From JAGOSA01 sp039795715 (lineage in GTDB: Bacteria; Patescibacteriota; Minisyncoccia; Phycocordibacterales; UBA9973): DNA of 12,879 nt. The stretch spans positions 1 to 12,879 of the forward strand of contig JBDKLD010000024.1 in assembly GCA_039795715.1 (NCBI GenBank). The letters run 5' to 3'. Of this stretch, positions 1 through 6,739 are shown in pieces (the stretch's first letter is position 1; each line of letters opens with the position of its first letter). A model generated the notes under the pieces. That model was not told the DNA's origin. It saw nothing but the letters and a program-made list of their open reading frames with translations, and did no database searches. The translations under genes and the position numbers were made by a program.

Positions 1-1005
1 AATGCAGCCACACGCATAGACTATCCCTGGCTTGCTATCATTTTCATACCACTCTTGGGCTGAGAGGAAATCATCTCCAGAGCGACCAATGATTTTTGAT
101 GGATCTTTTAGATCTAGCAACAGCGCACCAACTCTATATACATGTGGATTTGCATGGTTCGTAGCGTGATAGAGCAAAAGCCAGCCTTTCTTGGTCTTGA
201 TCGGTGGCGCGCCAGCTCCACGCACCCAAGTATCCCAAGTTTCATTTGGTTTGTTTTTCGGTGCCCATTTTTTTACTCTTTTCGTACCAGTTTCAAGCTC
301 TCGAAAATTGTCGACATATAGTATCTCAATTTCGGGATTGACATGCGTGATGATAGCAAACTTACCATCAATTTTCTCTGGAAATAGTACCCAATTTTTA
401 TGTATTTCCCCTTCTGGTGAGATAAGCTTTGGCTTGGTCCAATTCCACTTTTGTGCGAGGAGGTCGGCAACGCTAATCGAGACAACCCCCATACGCACAA
501 AGTCCCAGCCACCAAAAGCTGAGAATGTAAGGTAGAGGTGCCCGTCTATTTCTACCGCACGGGGATCTTCGACACCGTACCAGCTACCACCAGATGGGTA
601 GAGTTTTCTATCATAGAGTTCACCTGGCCGTCCTGTCGGACGCGGGTTTTGCATGGCAAAAACTGGGTATGAAAGCTGTTGATCAAAATGAATACTGTCC
701 GAGCTCGATGCATAGCCAACACGCGACACACCATCGTTGCCAATGGCACGATAGAGCAAATGGACAAGGCCGTCTTTGTCTTGAAAAACAGCTGGGTTAA
801 ATGTGCCATACTCTTCCCAGTCTTGCCCTGGTCTTGGTGAAATAATAGGGTTGTCGATATGGCGAGTAAATTTTTTCTCTTCTACCTTTTTACCTTTTTT
901 ATTGAAACCATACCTAACAAAAATAAGCGCGCAACAGACAATAGTAATCGAGATAACGATTACTTCAGCAAGAGTATAAATGTTAAGGTTAATCAACTCT
1001 GCCAT
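1..1005 (-). CDS. GH130-family mannoside phosphorylase/hydrolase-like protein, membrane-anchored, 3' end cut by window
   Basis: The frame is open from an ATG at 1005 to the left edge, giving 335 residues without a stop. Seen: one hydrophobic segment at about residues 12-31, followed by a Lys-rich stretch (KKGKK), then a five-bladed beta-propeller-type enzyme sequence. GH130-like signatures include FNPAV (69-73), HLLYRA (82-87), GVEDPR (144-149), HKNWVLFPE (202-210) and GAGAPP followed by GWLLLYH near 263-280. Family knowledge: GH130 enzymes phosphorolyse or hydrolyse beta-mannosides, the phosphorylases releasing mannose 1-phosphate; the conserved EDPR region is at the active site. Lys residues after the helix predict an N-out/C-in anchor, so the catalytic domain would face the cytoplasm (inference). 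The start overlaps the end of the upstream cupin gene by 17 bases, which indicates translational coupling. A membrane anchor is not typical of characterised members. The substrate cannot be told from sequence. Confidence 0.85.
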   Translation of the reverse strand, partial: MAELINLNIYTLAEVIVISITIVCCALIFVRYGFNKKGKKVEEKKFTRHIDNPIISPRPGQDWEEYGTFNPAVFQDKDGLVHLLYRAIGNDGVSRVGYASSSDSIHFDQQLSYPVFAMQNPRPTGRPGELYDRKLYPSGGSWYGVEDPRAVEIDGHLYLTFSAFGGWDFVRMGVVSISVADLLAQKWNWTKPKLISPEGEIHKNWVLFPEKIDGKFAIITHVNPEIEILYVDNFRELETGTKRVKKWAPKNKPNETWDTWVRGAGAPPIKTKKGWLLLYHATNHANPHVYRVGALLLDLKDPSKIIGRSGDDFLSAQEWYENDSKPGIVYACGCI

Positions 1006-1360
1006 ATTTATCTTCTAAACGAACGATTTCATTTTCATCAGCATTACCAAGTGCGATTTCCAGAATCTTGAGCGTCTCACTTTCTGCTGAGATTCTATGC
1101 TGGACACCTCGCTTGATATGAAATTCAAATCCAGCTTTCGCATCTTGAACTTGCTCACCAACTGTGGCTTTACCATTACCTGAAATTACCAACCAAAATT
1201 CATCTCGTTCTGTATGTTTTTGCAAACTGATTGATTCGCCTGGATTGATAGTTAGTATTTTAACTGTAGCGGGAGTATTTCTAATAAACTCAAGGTAGCT
1301 ACCCCACGGCTTATCAACAATGATAGTTTTGAGAATATGCTCGTTGTTATTTTCTTGCAT
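989..1360 (-). CDS. Mannose-6-phosphate isomerase type II-like cupin, stand-alone domain
   Basis: 123 residues matching the C-terminal cupin domain of bifunctional ManC/GMP enzymes, but without the nucleotidyltransferase half. Seen: KPWGSY near the N-terminus (residues 17-22), then LTINPGESISLQKHTERDEFW and a later VQHRI, which fit cupin motifs 1 and 2 with metal-binding His/Glu, and a typical ending LEDKYGRV. Family role: interconverts mannose 6-phosphate and fructose 6-phosphate, though some stand-alone members are only assigned by similarity. It is the first gene of a two-gene unit with the GH130-like enzyme, whose ATG lies inside its last codons. That pairing fits mannose-phosphate metabolism, although a phosphomannomutase would also be needed and is not in the window. 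No Shine-Dalgarno sequence or convincing promoter is visible upstream. Confidence 0.85.
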   Translation of the reverse strand: MQENNNEHILKTIIVDKPWGSYLEFIRNTPATVKILTINPGESISLQKHTERDEFWLVISGNGKATVGEQVQDAKAGFEFHIKRGVQHRISAESETLKILEIALGNADENEIVRLEDKYGRVD

Positions 1361-1465
1361 TATTATTTATTCGGTAAAAATGTTTAAAATAGTCTTGTGA
1401 GACTTGTTACTATTGTGCTTATTTTACCATAGCAAAACCCCAATACCACAATAAAACAGTGGAAA
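1361..1465. other. Intergenic gap between YjdF-like gene and cupin gene
   Basis: This 105-base AT-rich gap separates two minus-strand gene groups. It contains a small inverted repeat at 1391-1404 (AGTCT, 4-base loop, AGACT) followed, in the minus direction, by ATTTT, and a weak GTGG/CCAC pairing near 1447-1463. Neither is strong enough to call a terminator, and I could not identify a convincing promoter. Confidence 0.3.
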
Positions 1466-2158
1466 TTAGTGGCTACTTTCTTTGATCATTCGAGCAAGTT
1501 CTACTTCGCCAAGCTCATGGTCACCTCTTGGACGTCTGAAACTTTCTCGCATCTCTTTCCAAAAGTCTTTTTTGTAACGCATATTTATGAAAAATACAAC
1601 CAATGCCGCGAGCACTGCACCACAAAGAGCGAGCGCCATATCTTTCTGAGCATCCCAAATATCGCCCTGACTACCAAGAAATGCGAGCCCTGCTGATGGG
1701 TCGACATTTTTGGCAGCTTGCCATTCGATGATCTCGTATAATGCTGAAAATGATCCCCAAAGATCTATTGGCAGAAGGTATGCCCAAAAACCTCTAACTT
1801 TGGAGAGACGCATAAACATTTCGCGGATTGGGTAAAAAAGTAAGAAACCACAGAGGAAATGGACCATGCGGTCGTACATGTTACGTTCAGCTCCAAGCCA
1901 CTTCTGCAACGTATCACCAAAAGGAACTTCTGCGTATGTATAGTGAGAGCCAATAACATGAAGGATAAGGAAAATTGTCAGTAGCGTATAAGAAACCTTT
2001 GAAAGTTTGAAATAGTGACCAACAAGAAGAATAATCGGAACAAATAAAAACACTAAGTAATTTTCCAAAAGCCAATCATGAGGATACACGGGATTTATAG
2101 CCGCCCAAATCCAAACAGCTACAAATGCAACCATCAAAAACAGGTGGTATTTTTTCAT
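1466..2158 (-). CDS. DUF2238 / YjdF-family integral membrane protein
   Basis: 230 residues with about six hydrophobic segments (roughly 5-22, 32-49, 56-72, 96-113, 124-142 and 172-191) and a charged cytoplasmic-type tail rich in Lys, Arg and Glu. The conserved polar signature of the DUF2238/YjdF family is clear: HYTYAEVPFG (72-81), ERNMYDRMVHF (91-101), GSFSALYEIIEW (135-146) and GSQGDIWDAQKD (162-173). These buried His, Asp and Glu residues suggest a metal or substrate site in the membrane, but the family has no established function. It is the last of four closely spaced minus-strand genes, its ATG lying 8 bases after the stop of the DoxX-like gene, with no Shine-Dalgarno sequence. Its company with b5 haem proteins hints at a redox role; this is inference only. 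Confidence 0.85.
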   Translation of the reverse strand: MKKYHLFLMVAFVAVWIWAAINPVYPHDWLLENYLVFLFVPIILLVGHYFKLSKVSYTLLTIFLILHVIGSHYTYAEVPFGDTLQKWLGAERNMYDRMVHFLCGFLLFYPIREMFMRLSKVRGFWAYLLPIDLWGSFSALYEIIEWQAAKNVDPSAGLAFLGSQGDIWDAQKDMALALCGAVLAALVVFFINMRYKKDFWKEMRESFRRPRGDHELGEVELARMIKESSH

Positions 2159-2166
2159 ATGAAAAA

Positions 2167-2823
2167 TTATACTACAGATTTTTTATCAATAATAGCTTCA
2201 TATGCTTTCTCAATATTTGGCAAACTACAGCCGGCGTTAAAGAGTTCACTTCGGATACCAATTTCTGATTTACCAGCAGACTGAAGCTCTCGGATATGCT
2301 CAGTTATCTTCTCGACGCTATGGACATCAAATGGCGGAGGCGGCGGAACAAGGTGCGGTGCATTTACTATCAATTCTTCTTTCGGTGTAATCATTTTTTC
2401 ATAATCCTCTTTAATTATTGCCTCCCTTCTTTGGCGGAACCCGAGATATGTTTCAAGTGAGGCCACGTCACTACCATAGAAAGCAACAGCCACTGTACCA
2501 ATAAATAAGCCGAAATCTCTCACGCCGATAGAATCATAGCCAACTATCGCGGTAATGTGTGCCATGTGTATACCAAGAACGAGCGCGCTCATTCTCGTGT
2601 AAATTCCGAGAAGCAAGGTGACGCCAAAAACAATTTCTATTGCGCCGTTGAAATGCACTAACGTAATAGCATCTACAGGTGAATTGTCGACAATAAATGA
2701 TGGAATATACCCTACCCACTGTTGTGAATGGAGAAATTGTTGAAAACCAAACCAGAGATACACAGCCGAAAGACCGATTCGGAGACAAGCAGCTGCAATT
2801 GATGGAAAGTGTTTGGTGTTCAT
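2167..2823 (-). CDS. DoxX-like membrane protein with cytoplasmic C-terminal helical domain
   Basis: 218 residues. The N-terminal part (about 7-118) has four hydrophobic segments and DoxX-like features: RIGLSAVYLWFGFQQF (15-30), HFNGAIEIVFGVTLLLGIYTR (57-77) and an RDFGLF segment (102-107). DoxX/DoxD proteins include the small subunit of archaeal thiosulfate:quinone oxidoreductase and thiol-redox partners, but most bacterial members are uncharacterised. After residue 130 a charged linker and a proline run (VPPPPP, about 159-164) lead to a short helical module, EHIRELQSAGKSEIGIRSEL and onwards (175-212), of the kind found in many Parcubacteria proteins, where a repeated helix pair ends in 'aG-x-x-x-x-x-I-x-x-A'. 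The start lies 1 base after the stop of the b5 gene, so the two are probably translationally coupled. No quinone or thiol motif is obvious. Confidence 0.8.
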   Translation of the reverse strand: MNTKHFPSIAAACLRIGLSAVYLWFGFQQFLHSQQWVGYIPSFIVDNSPVDAITLVHFNGAIEIVFGVTLLLGIYTRMSALVLGIHMAHITAIVGYDSIGVRDFGLFIGTVAVAFYGSDVASLETYLGFRQRREAIIKEDYEKMITPKEELIVNAPHLVPPPPPFDVHSVEKITEHIRELQSAGKSEIGIRSELFNAGCSLPNIEKAYEAIIDKKSVV

Positions 2824-2824
2824 A

Positions 2825-3259
2825 TTACTGTTTGACTATTCCAATTTTGAAAGAAGCGAGTTCGGCTTCGGGATTACTCTTTCCGCCATGTTGATCGACA
2901 AATGCTTCGGTGGCATCGATGCCACACATGCCGACAATTGGCCCCGAACCTCCGGGGTGCTGACTGATCCACGAGGTTAGGTCGTATACATTACCTCTCA
3001 CAATAGACCAGCAATCGCTCTTAGTTTTGTGCGTAGCCACGTCAGCTACGGAAAAACCTTTGGCGGTTGTGGTCGGCGCGACAAAATTCTGTCCAGCAAT
3101 TGTTGTCATCGGCGGTTCTTGAGAATCAGCACTTTCATTATTTATCTCAACTTGCGCTCTCGGCACTTCATTACCCTGTCCACCAGTCGCAACAACAATA
3201 CCGAAAACAGCAATCATGCCACAACAGAGAAAAATAATGTTGGATTTTAATCTTTGCAT
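2825..3259 (-). CDS. Exported single-domain cytochrome b5-like haem-binding protein
   Basis: 144 residues. An N-terminal hydrophobic segment (8-25) serves as signal peptide or anchor; the double Cys at 12-13 does not make a good lipobox. A Ser/Thr/Pro-rich linker follows (about 40-66), then one cytochrome b5-like domain (69-144). Its HPGG motif supplies the first axial His (His101), the second is probably His124, and VYDLTSW and IDATEAF are typical b5 elements. Cys83 and Cys112 sit at positions shared with both b5 domains of the large upstream protein and could form a disulfide, which fits an extracytoplasmic site. The protein should bind one b haem and carry electrons, but the partner is unknown. 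It lies 8 bases after the stop of the PKD-b5 gene and 1 base before the DoxX-like ATG, so it is mid-operon. Confidence 0.88.
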   Translation of the reverse strand: MQRLKSNIIFLCCGMIAVFGIVVATGGQGNEVPRAQVEINNESADSQEPPMTTIAGQNFVAPTTTAKGFSVADVATHKTKSDCWSIVRGNVYDLTSWISQHPGGSGPIVGMCGIDATEAFVDQHGGKSNPEAELASFKIGIVKQ

Positions 3260-3267
3260 TGCTTCAA

Positions 3268-6200
3268 TTATGGCACAAGGTTGCCCATAAAGTATGTTGG
3301 TAAAAGAGAACGCGCATAATTTGAATGATTGTGACCGCCACCTGAGCTCGAATTGAACACAGTTGATACATCAGTACCGCAACGAGAGGTGATCCTTGAT
3401 ACTCCACCAGGATGGCTGTTGACGTATGAAGCTACACTGTATACTTTTGCGGAAATAATTATCCAACAATTGGAAGGAGTATTGTGAGTAACAACCTGAG
3501 CAATTGTGTAGCCAGATGCCGCAGACGGATTTACTATCAAATTCATCGTGTCTTGTGCTGTCGCGCCTTGGTTGTCGGTGACAGTCAACCTGAATACGTA
3601 TGTGCCCTGTGCCAAACCTGTGACACTAGTAGATGCTGAACTTGCATTTGAGAAAGTTGCTGTACCACCGGAAACTTTTGTCCAAACGTAGCTGGCGATA
3701 GTACCGTCGGAATCAGCACCACTGCCCGCAAGCGTAGCTGAGCTTGTCGGAAGTGTAATTGTTTGGTCTATGCCGGCATTGGCTGTTGGTGAGCTATTAG
3801 AAACCGGCGCAGGATTAACTGTCACAATTTTATCATCGAACCCTGTCGCTCCTTGATTATCGGTGACAGTCAGCCTAAATGTGTACGAACCCTGGACAAG
3901 CCCAGTCACACTAGTAGACGCAGAACTCGCATTTGCAATCGTTGCTGTACCACCGGAAACTTTTGTCCAAGTGTAGCTCGTAATAGTACCGTCAGAGTCA
4001 GTGCCACTACCGGAAAGTGTAGCCGAGCTTGTCGGAAGTGTAATTGTTTGGTCTATGCCGGCATTGGCAGTTGGTGACTGATTGGAAACAGGCGCAGGAT
4101 TTACTGTCACCAATTTATCATCTGCTGAGGTTGCGCCCAAATTATCTGTTACTGTCAATCTAAATGTATACGAACCCTGAGTAAGGCTTGTGATATTTGT
4201 CGAAGCAGAATTAGGATTTGCAATTGTTGCAGTACCACCTGAAACTTTTACCCAAGAATAACTAGCTATAGTACCGTCAGGATCCGAGCCTGAGCCGGAG
4301 AGAATAACCGAACTTGTCGGAAGTGTAATTGTCGTATCTGCGCCAGCATTAGCAATCGGAGGTTGATTGGACGGAGCAACACTACTCACGACTATCGTCA
4401 TTGTATCTTGTCCAGTTGCGCCCTGATCATCGGTAACGGTGAGCCTAAACACATATGTACCTTGCGTCAAACCTGAAACACTTGTTGAAGCAGAACTTGC
4501 ATTGATAAACGTCGCCGTACCACCTGAAATTTTTGTCCAAGCGTAGCTCGCGATGGTGCCATCAAGATCCGAGCCTAAACCACCCAAAGTTGCAGAGTTT
4601 GTCGGAAGCGTAATGGCTTGATCTACTCCGGCATTTGCAGTAGGTGAAGTATTCACAGATGACGAATTTACAAATACTACTTTATTATCGTAACCAGTTG
4701 CGCCTTGATCGTCTGTAACAGTGAGCCTGAACACATATGTGCCTTGCGTCAAACCTGAGACACTTGTTGAAGCAGAACTTGCATTTGCAATCGTCGCGTT
4801 ACCGCCGGAAATTTTTGTCCAAGAGTAGCTCGCGATAGTGCCGTCAGAATCATAGCCACTACCAGAAAGCGACGCCGAGCTAGTTGGAACTGTAATAGTT
4901 TGATCTGTTCCGGCATTGGCCGCTGGTGGATTGTTCACAGAAGAAGAATTTACATTTATTGTGACATTTGCCACTCCTATCGCGCCGAGATCATCAGTAA
5001 CTTCAAGCTGGAAAACATAGGTACCCTGTGCTAAGCCAGTAACAATAGTAGTGTCGCTATTTGGAGAAACTATGTTCGCAGTACCACCAGAAATTTTTGT
5101 CCAAGCGTAACTTGCGACAGAACCATCAGAATCGTAGCCACTTCCAGAAAGTGTGACAGAACTCGTAGGCAGAGAAATAGCTTGATCTGCTCCTGGGTCA
5201 GCAATTGGAATGCTATTTATTTGTTGCGGTAAAACAATTACTGACACACTTGCTCCTGCAGTAGCCCCGCTATTGTCTTTGACTGTAAGTCTAAATGAAT
5301 AGGTTCCTTCAGCAAGATTGGTAATTGTCGTAACTGCACTACTTGGCGAAGAGATAGTTGCTACACCTCCACTAATTTTTACCCATGAGTATTTAATTAT
5401 TTGCCCATCACTGTCTAAGCCCTGACCATCAAGTGTCACGGTATTTACCGGAAGTGTGATTATCTTATCAACACCTGGATCAACTGTTGGTGGTACATTT
5501 GGAATCGGCACACTAGTCGTCAAATCTCCAATGAAATATGGCGGTAGCAGTGAGTACGCATAGGTCGTGTGATCATTACCTCCATCATGCCCATGCGTAT
5601 GGAAAGCGACAGTCGCGTCGCCCCCACAAAATGGAGTAATCGTTGCAACTCCTCCAGGATGGGAATTGAGGAATTGCGTAACATTGTAAACTTTATTAGA
5701 AATAATTATCCAACAACTATTTGCAGTAGTGTGTGAACTCACATCTTCAGGTGTATGGCTAGACGATGACACCGGGGCTAATTCTTGAGCATTTACCAAA
5801 ATCGTAACTTCGCTTTTTGCGGTCAAGCCCTTGTTATCAGTGACAACAAGACGGAATACATAAGTACCACGCGAAAGGTTACTGATACTTGTCGCAGACG
5901 AAGTAGGTGTTGCAATCGTCGCAGAACCACCTGAAACTTTTGACCAAAAATAGCTCACAATTGCGCCGTCAGCGTCAGACCCAGCTCCAACAAGGTTGGC
6001 AGAATTTGTCGGCAACGTAATTGTTTGATCTTCACCTGCGTTAGCAGTCGGCGCGACATTTGGCAGTGGTTCTTTAGGAGTACTTACTATCTTGGTGGGT
6101 TGAGTTTTTGAAGGCTTATTTTTAGTAAGAGGATTTTTGGGGAGAGGGATCTCTGGTGCTGGCAACTGGACAACTACGTCGTCATAATTTATCACTGGTC

Positions 6201-6681
6201 CAACTTGCACAAAAACACCATCTGCCGACTTCAATCCTGTTTCATCTGTAGCAATCAAGAGAAAAGAATACTTTCCGTTTTTTAAACCTGTAATATCAGT
6301 GACCTCGCTTCTTGGCGAGACAATTTTAGCATCAGCGCCTTTTACTTTTACCCAATAGTAAGAAATGTTACCGCCATCTGGATCTGTTGCTGTGCCAGTG
6401 AGGGTAATCTTCTTGGGGACATCAAGAGTAATGTCTGGGCCAACACTTACACTTGGCTTACTGCCAACTGGCATTGCGGGTTGTTCACCAACAAGAGAAT
6501 TTACATTATCATCTCCATCGTTATCATTGTCGGAAAAAATCAGCTTGCTGATATTGCTGGCGAAATTTGGTAGTTGCATCGGTCCCGCATGATTTTTTTG
6601 CAAAAACAAAACTGTACCGACAAAAATTGCGGTTGTGAGCACAATAAAAAAAATTACGGCAGCACCTTTGCTTCCTTTCAT
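3268..6681 (-). CDS. Giant exported protein with nine PKD-like repeats and two cytochrome b5-like domains
   Basis: 1137 residues. Order: hydrophobic signal anchor (7-27); an acidic DNDNDGDDN loop (51-59) resembling a thrombospondin-type or dockerin-type calcium loop; PKD-like repeat 1 (76-160); a Pro/Lys-rich linker (162-208); repeat 2 (209-298); b5 domain A (308-388); repeats 3-9 (396-1052); b5 domain B (1057-1137, the extreme C-terminus). The repeats share 'PTANAG-DQTITLPTSS' openings, 'SGSDSDGTI-SY-WTKVSGG' centres and 'TYVFRLTVTD-QGAT' ends. Domain A has Cys323, His341 (HPGG), Cys352 and probable second ligand His371; domain B has Cys1072, His1090, Cys1101 and His1119. The likely role is a surface fibre or stalk carrying two haems: the domain calls are from sequence, the role is inference. 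No sortase signal is seen, so attachment is presumably by the N-terminal helix. It is the first gene of the four-gene unit, and the ATG at 6681 lacks a Shine-Dalgarno sequence. Confidence 0.9.
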   Translation of the reverse strand: MKGSKGAAVIFFIVLTTAIFVGTVLFLQKNHAGPMQLPNFASNISKLIFSDNDNDGDDNVNSLVGEQPAMPVGSKPSVSVGPDITLDVPKKITLTGTATDPDGGNISYYWVKVKGADAKIVSPRSEVTDITGLKNGKYSFLLIATDETGLKSADGVFVQVGPVINYDDVVVQLPAPEIPLPKNPLTKNKPSKTQPTKIVSTPKEPLPNVAPTANAGEDQTITLPTNSANLVGAGSDADGAIVSYFWSKVSGGSATIATPTSSATSISNLSRGTYVFRLVVTDNKGLTAKSEVTILVNAQELAPVSSSSHTPEDVSSHTTANSCWIIISNKVYNVTQFLNSHPGGVATITPFCGGDATVAFHTHGHDGGNDHTTYAYSLLPPYFIGDLTTSVPIPNVPPTVDPGVDKIITLPVNTVTLDGQGLDSDGQIIKYSWVKISGGVATISSPSSAVTTITNLAEGTYSFRLTVKDNSGATAGASVSVIVLPQQINSIPIADPGADQAISLPTSSVTLSGSGYDSDGSVASYAWTKISGGTANIVSPNSDTTIVTGLAQGTYVFQLEVTDDLGAIGVANVTINVNSSSVNNPPAANAGTDQTITVPTSSASLSGSGYDSDGTIASYSWTKISGGNATIANASSASTSVSGLTQGTYVFRLTVTDDQGATGYDNKVVFVNSSSVNTSPTANAGVDQAITLPTNSATLGGLGSDLDGTIASYAWTKISGGTATFINASSASTSVSGLTQGTYVFRLTVTDDQGATGQDTMTIVVSSVAPSNQPPIANAGADTTITLPTSSVILSGSGSDPDGTIASYSWVKVSGGTATIANPNSASTNITSLTQGSYTFRLTVTDNLGATSADDKLVTVNPAPVSNQSPTANAGIDQTITLPTSSATLSGSGTDSDGTITSYTWTKVSGGTATIANASSASTSVTGLVQGSYTFRLTVTDNQGATGFDDKIVTVNPAPVSNSSPTANAGIDQTITLPTSSATLAGSGADSDGTIASYVWTKVSGGTATFSNASSASTSVTGLAQGTYVFRLTVTDNQGATAQDTMNLIVNPSAASGYTIAQVVTHNTPSNCWIIISAKVYSVASYVNSHPGGVSRITSRCGTDVSTVFNSSSGGGHNHSNYARSLLPTYFMGNLVP
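3271..3513 (-). other. C-terminal cytochrome b5-like domain of the PKD protein
   Basis: Residues 1057-1137. HPGG His1090 is the first axial ligand. Aligning the ending 'NHSNYARSLLPTYFMGNL' with eukaryotic b5 endings of the form 'GHSTDAREM...IIGEL' makes His1119 the likely second ligand. The usual 'F-x-x-x-H-G' segment is replaced by a Ser/Gly-rich stretch (NSSSGGGHNH). Cys1072 and Cys1101 are a candidate disulfide. It is closer in sequence to b5 domain A of the same protein (SLLPxYFxG ending) than to the separate b5 gene. Confidence 0.8.
3526..5496 (-). repeat. Tandem PKD-domain coding repeats (seven copies)
   Basis: Repeats 3-9 of the large protein form a tandem array. Adjacent copies near the 3' end of the gene are offset by exactly 285 bases (95 residues). 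A 44-base stretch at 3740-3783 recurs without mismatch at 4025-4068, and further near-identical blocks occur around 4440-4540 and 4720-4790. Copies toward the 5' end of the gene are more diverged, which suggests recent duplication at the C-terminal side. Such repeats are prone to copy-number change and to assembly collapse. Confidence 0.9.
5518..5760 (-). other. Internal cytochrome b5-like domain of the PKD protein
   Basis: Residues 308-388, inserted between PKD repeats 2 and 3. Ligands are His341 (HPGG, codon at 5659-5661) and probably His371 (NDHTTYA). Cys323 and Cys352 match the Cys pair of the other two b5 domains in the operon. The segment between the ligands is His-rich (FHTHGHDGGNDH), so other His residues could also ligate haem or a metal. 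Confidence 0.8.
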
Positions 6682-6693
6682 GTGTATGAATAT

Positions 6694-6699
6694 ATTGTA
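6694..6699 (-). promoter_or_regulatory. Candidate -10 box for the PKD-b5 operon
   Basis: On the minus strand the sequence TACAAT lies 12 bases before the ATG at 6681, inside the 58-base divergent region. No good -35 hexamer is found at the usual spacing and there is no Shine-Dalgarno sequence, so the leader would be very short or absent. The call rests on one hexamer in an AT-rich region. Confidence 0.4.
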
Positions 6700-6724
6700 G
6701 CACTACCGACCAACAATTCCATGT

Positions 6725-6730
6725 TATTAT
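6725..6730 (+). promoter_or_regulatory. Candidate -10 box for the divergent plus-strand gene
   Basis: TATTAT ends 9 bases before the ATG at 6740, consistent with a leaderless or near-leaderless transcript. No convincing -35 lies 16-18 bases upstream. Together with the minus-strand box at 6694-6699 it makes this region a likely bidirectional promoter. Confidence 0.4.
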
Positions 6731-6739
6731 GTTGAAATA

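Noticed and set aside
191..535. Plus-strand open frame of 114 codons
   Set aside because: It lies wholly inside the minus-strand GH130-like gene, whose family motifs are continuous through this stretch; the plus-strand translation has no recognisable features.
1391..1404. Short inverted repeat AGTCT-TGTG-AGACT as a terminator
   Set aside because: The stem is only 5 bp and AT-rich, and the following T-run is short; too weak to call.
3526..5496. Regularly spaced DNA repeats that could suggest a CRISPR or satellite array
   Set aside because: The 285-base period keeps the reading frame and encodes PKD-like domains; there are no short repeats with unique spacers.
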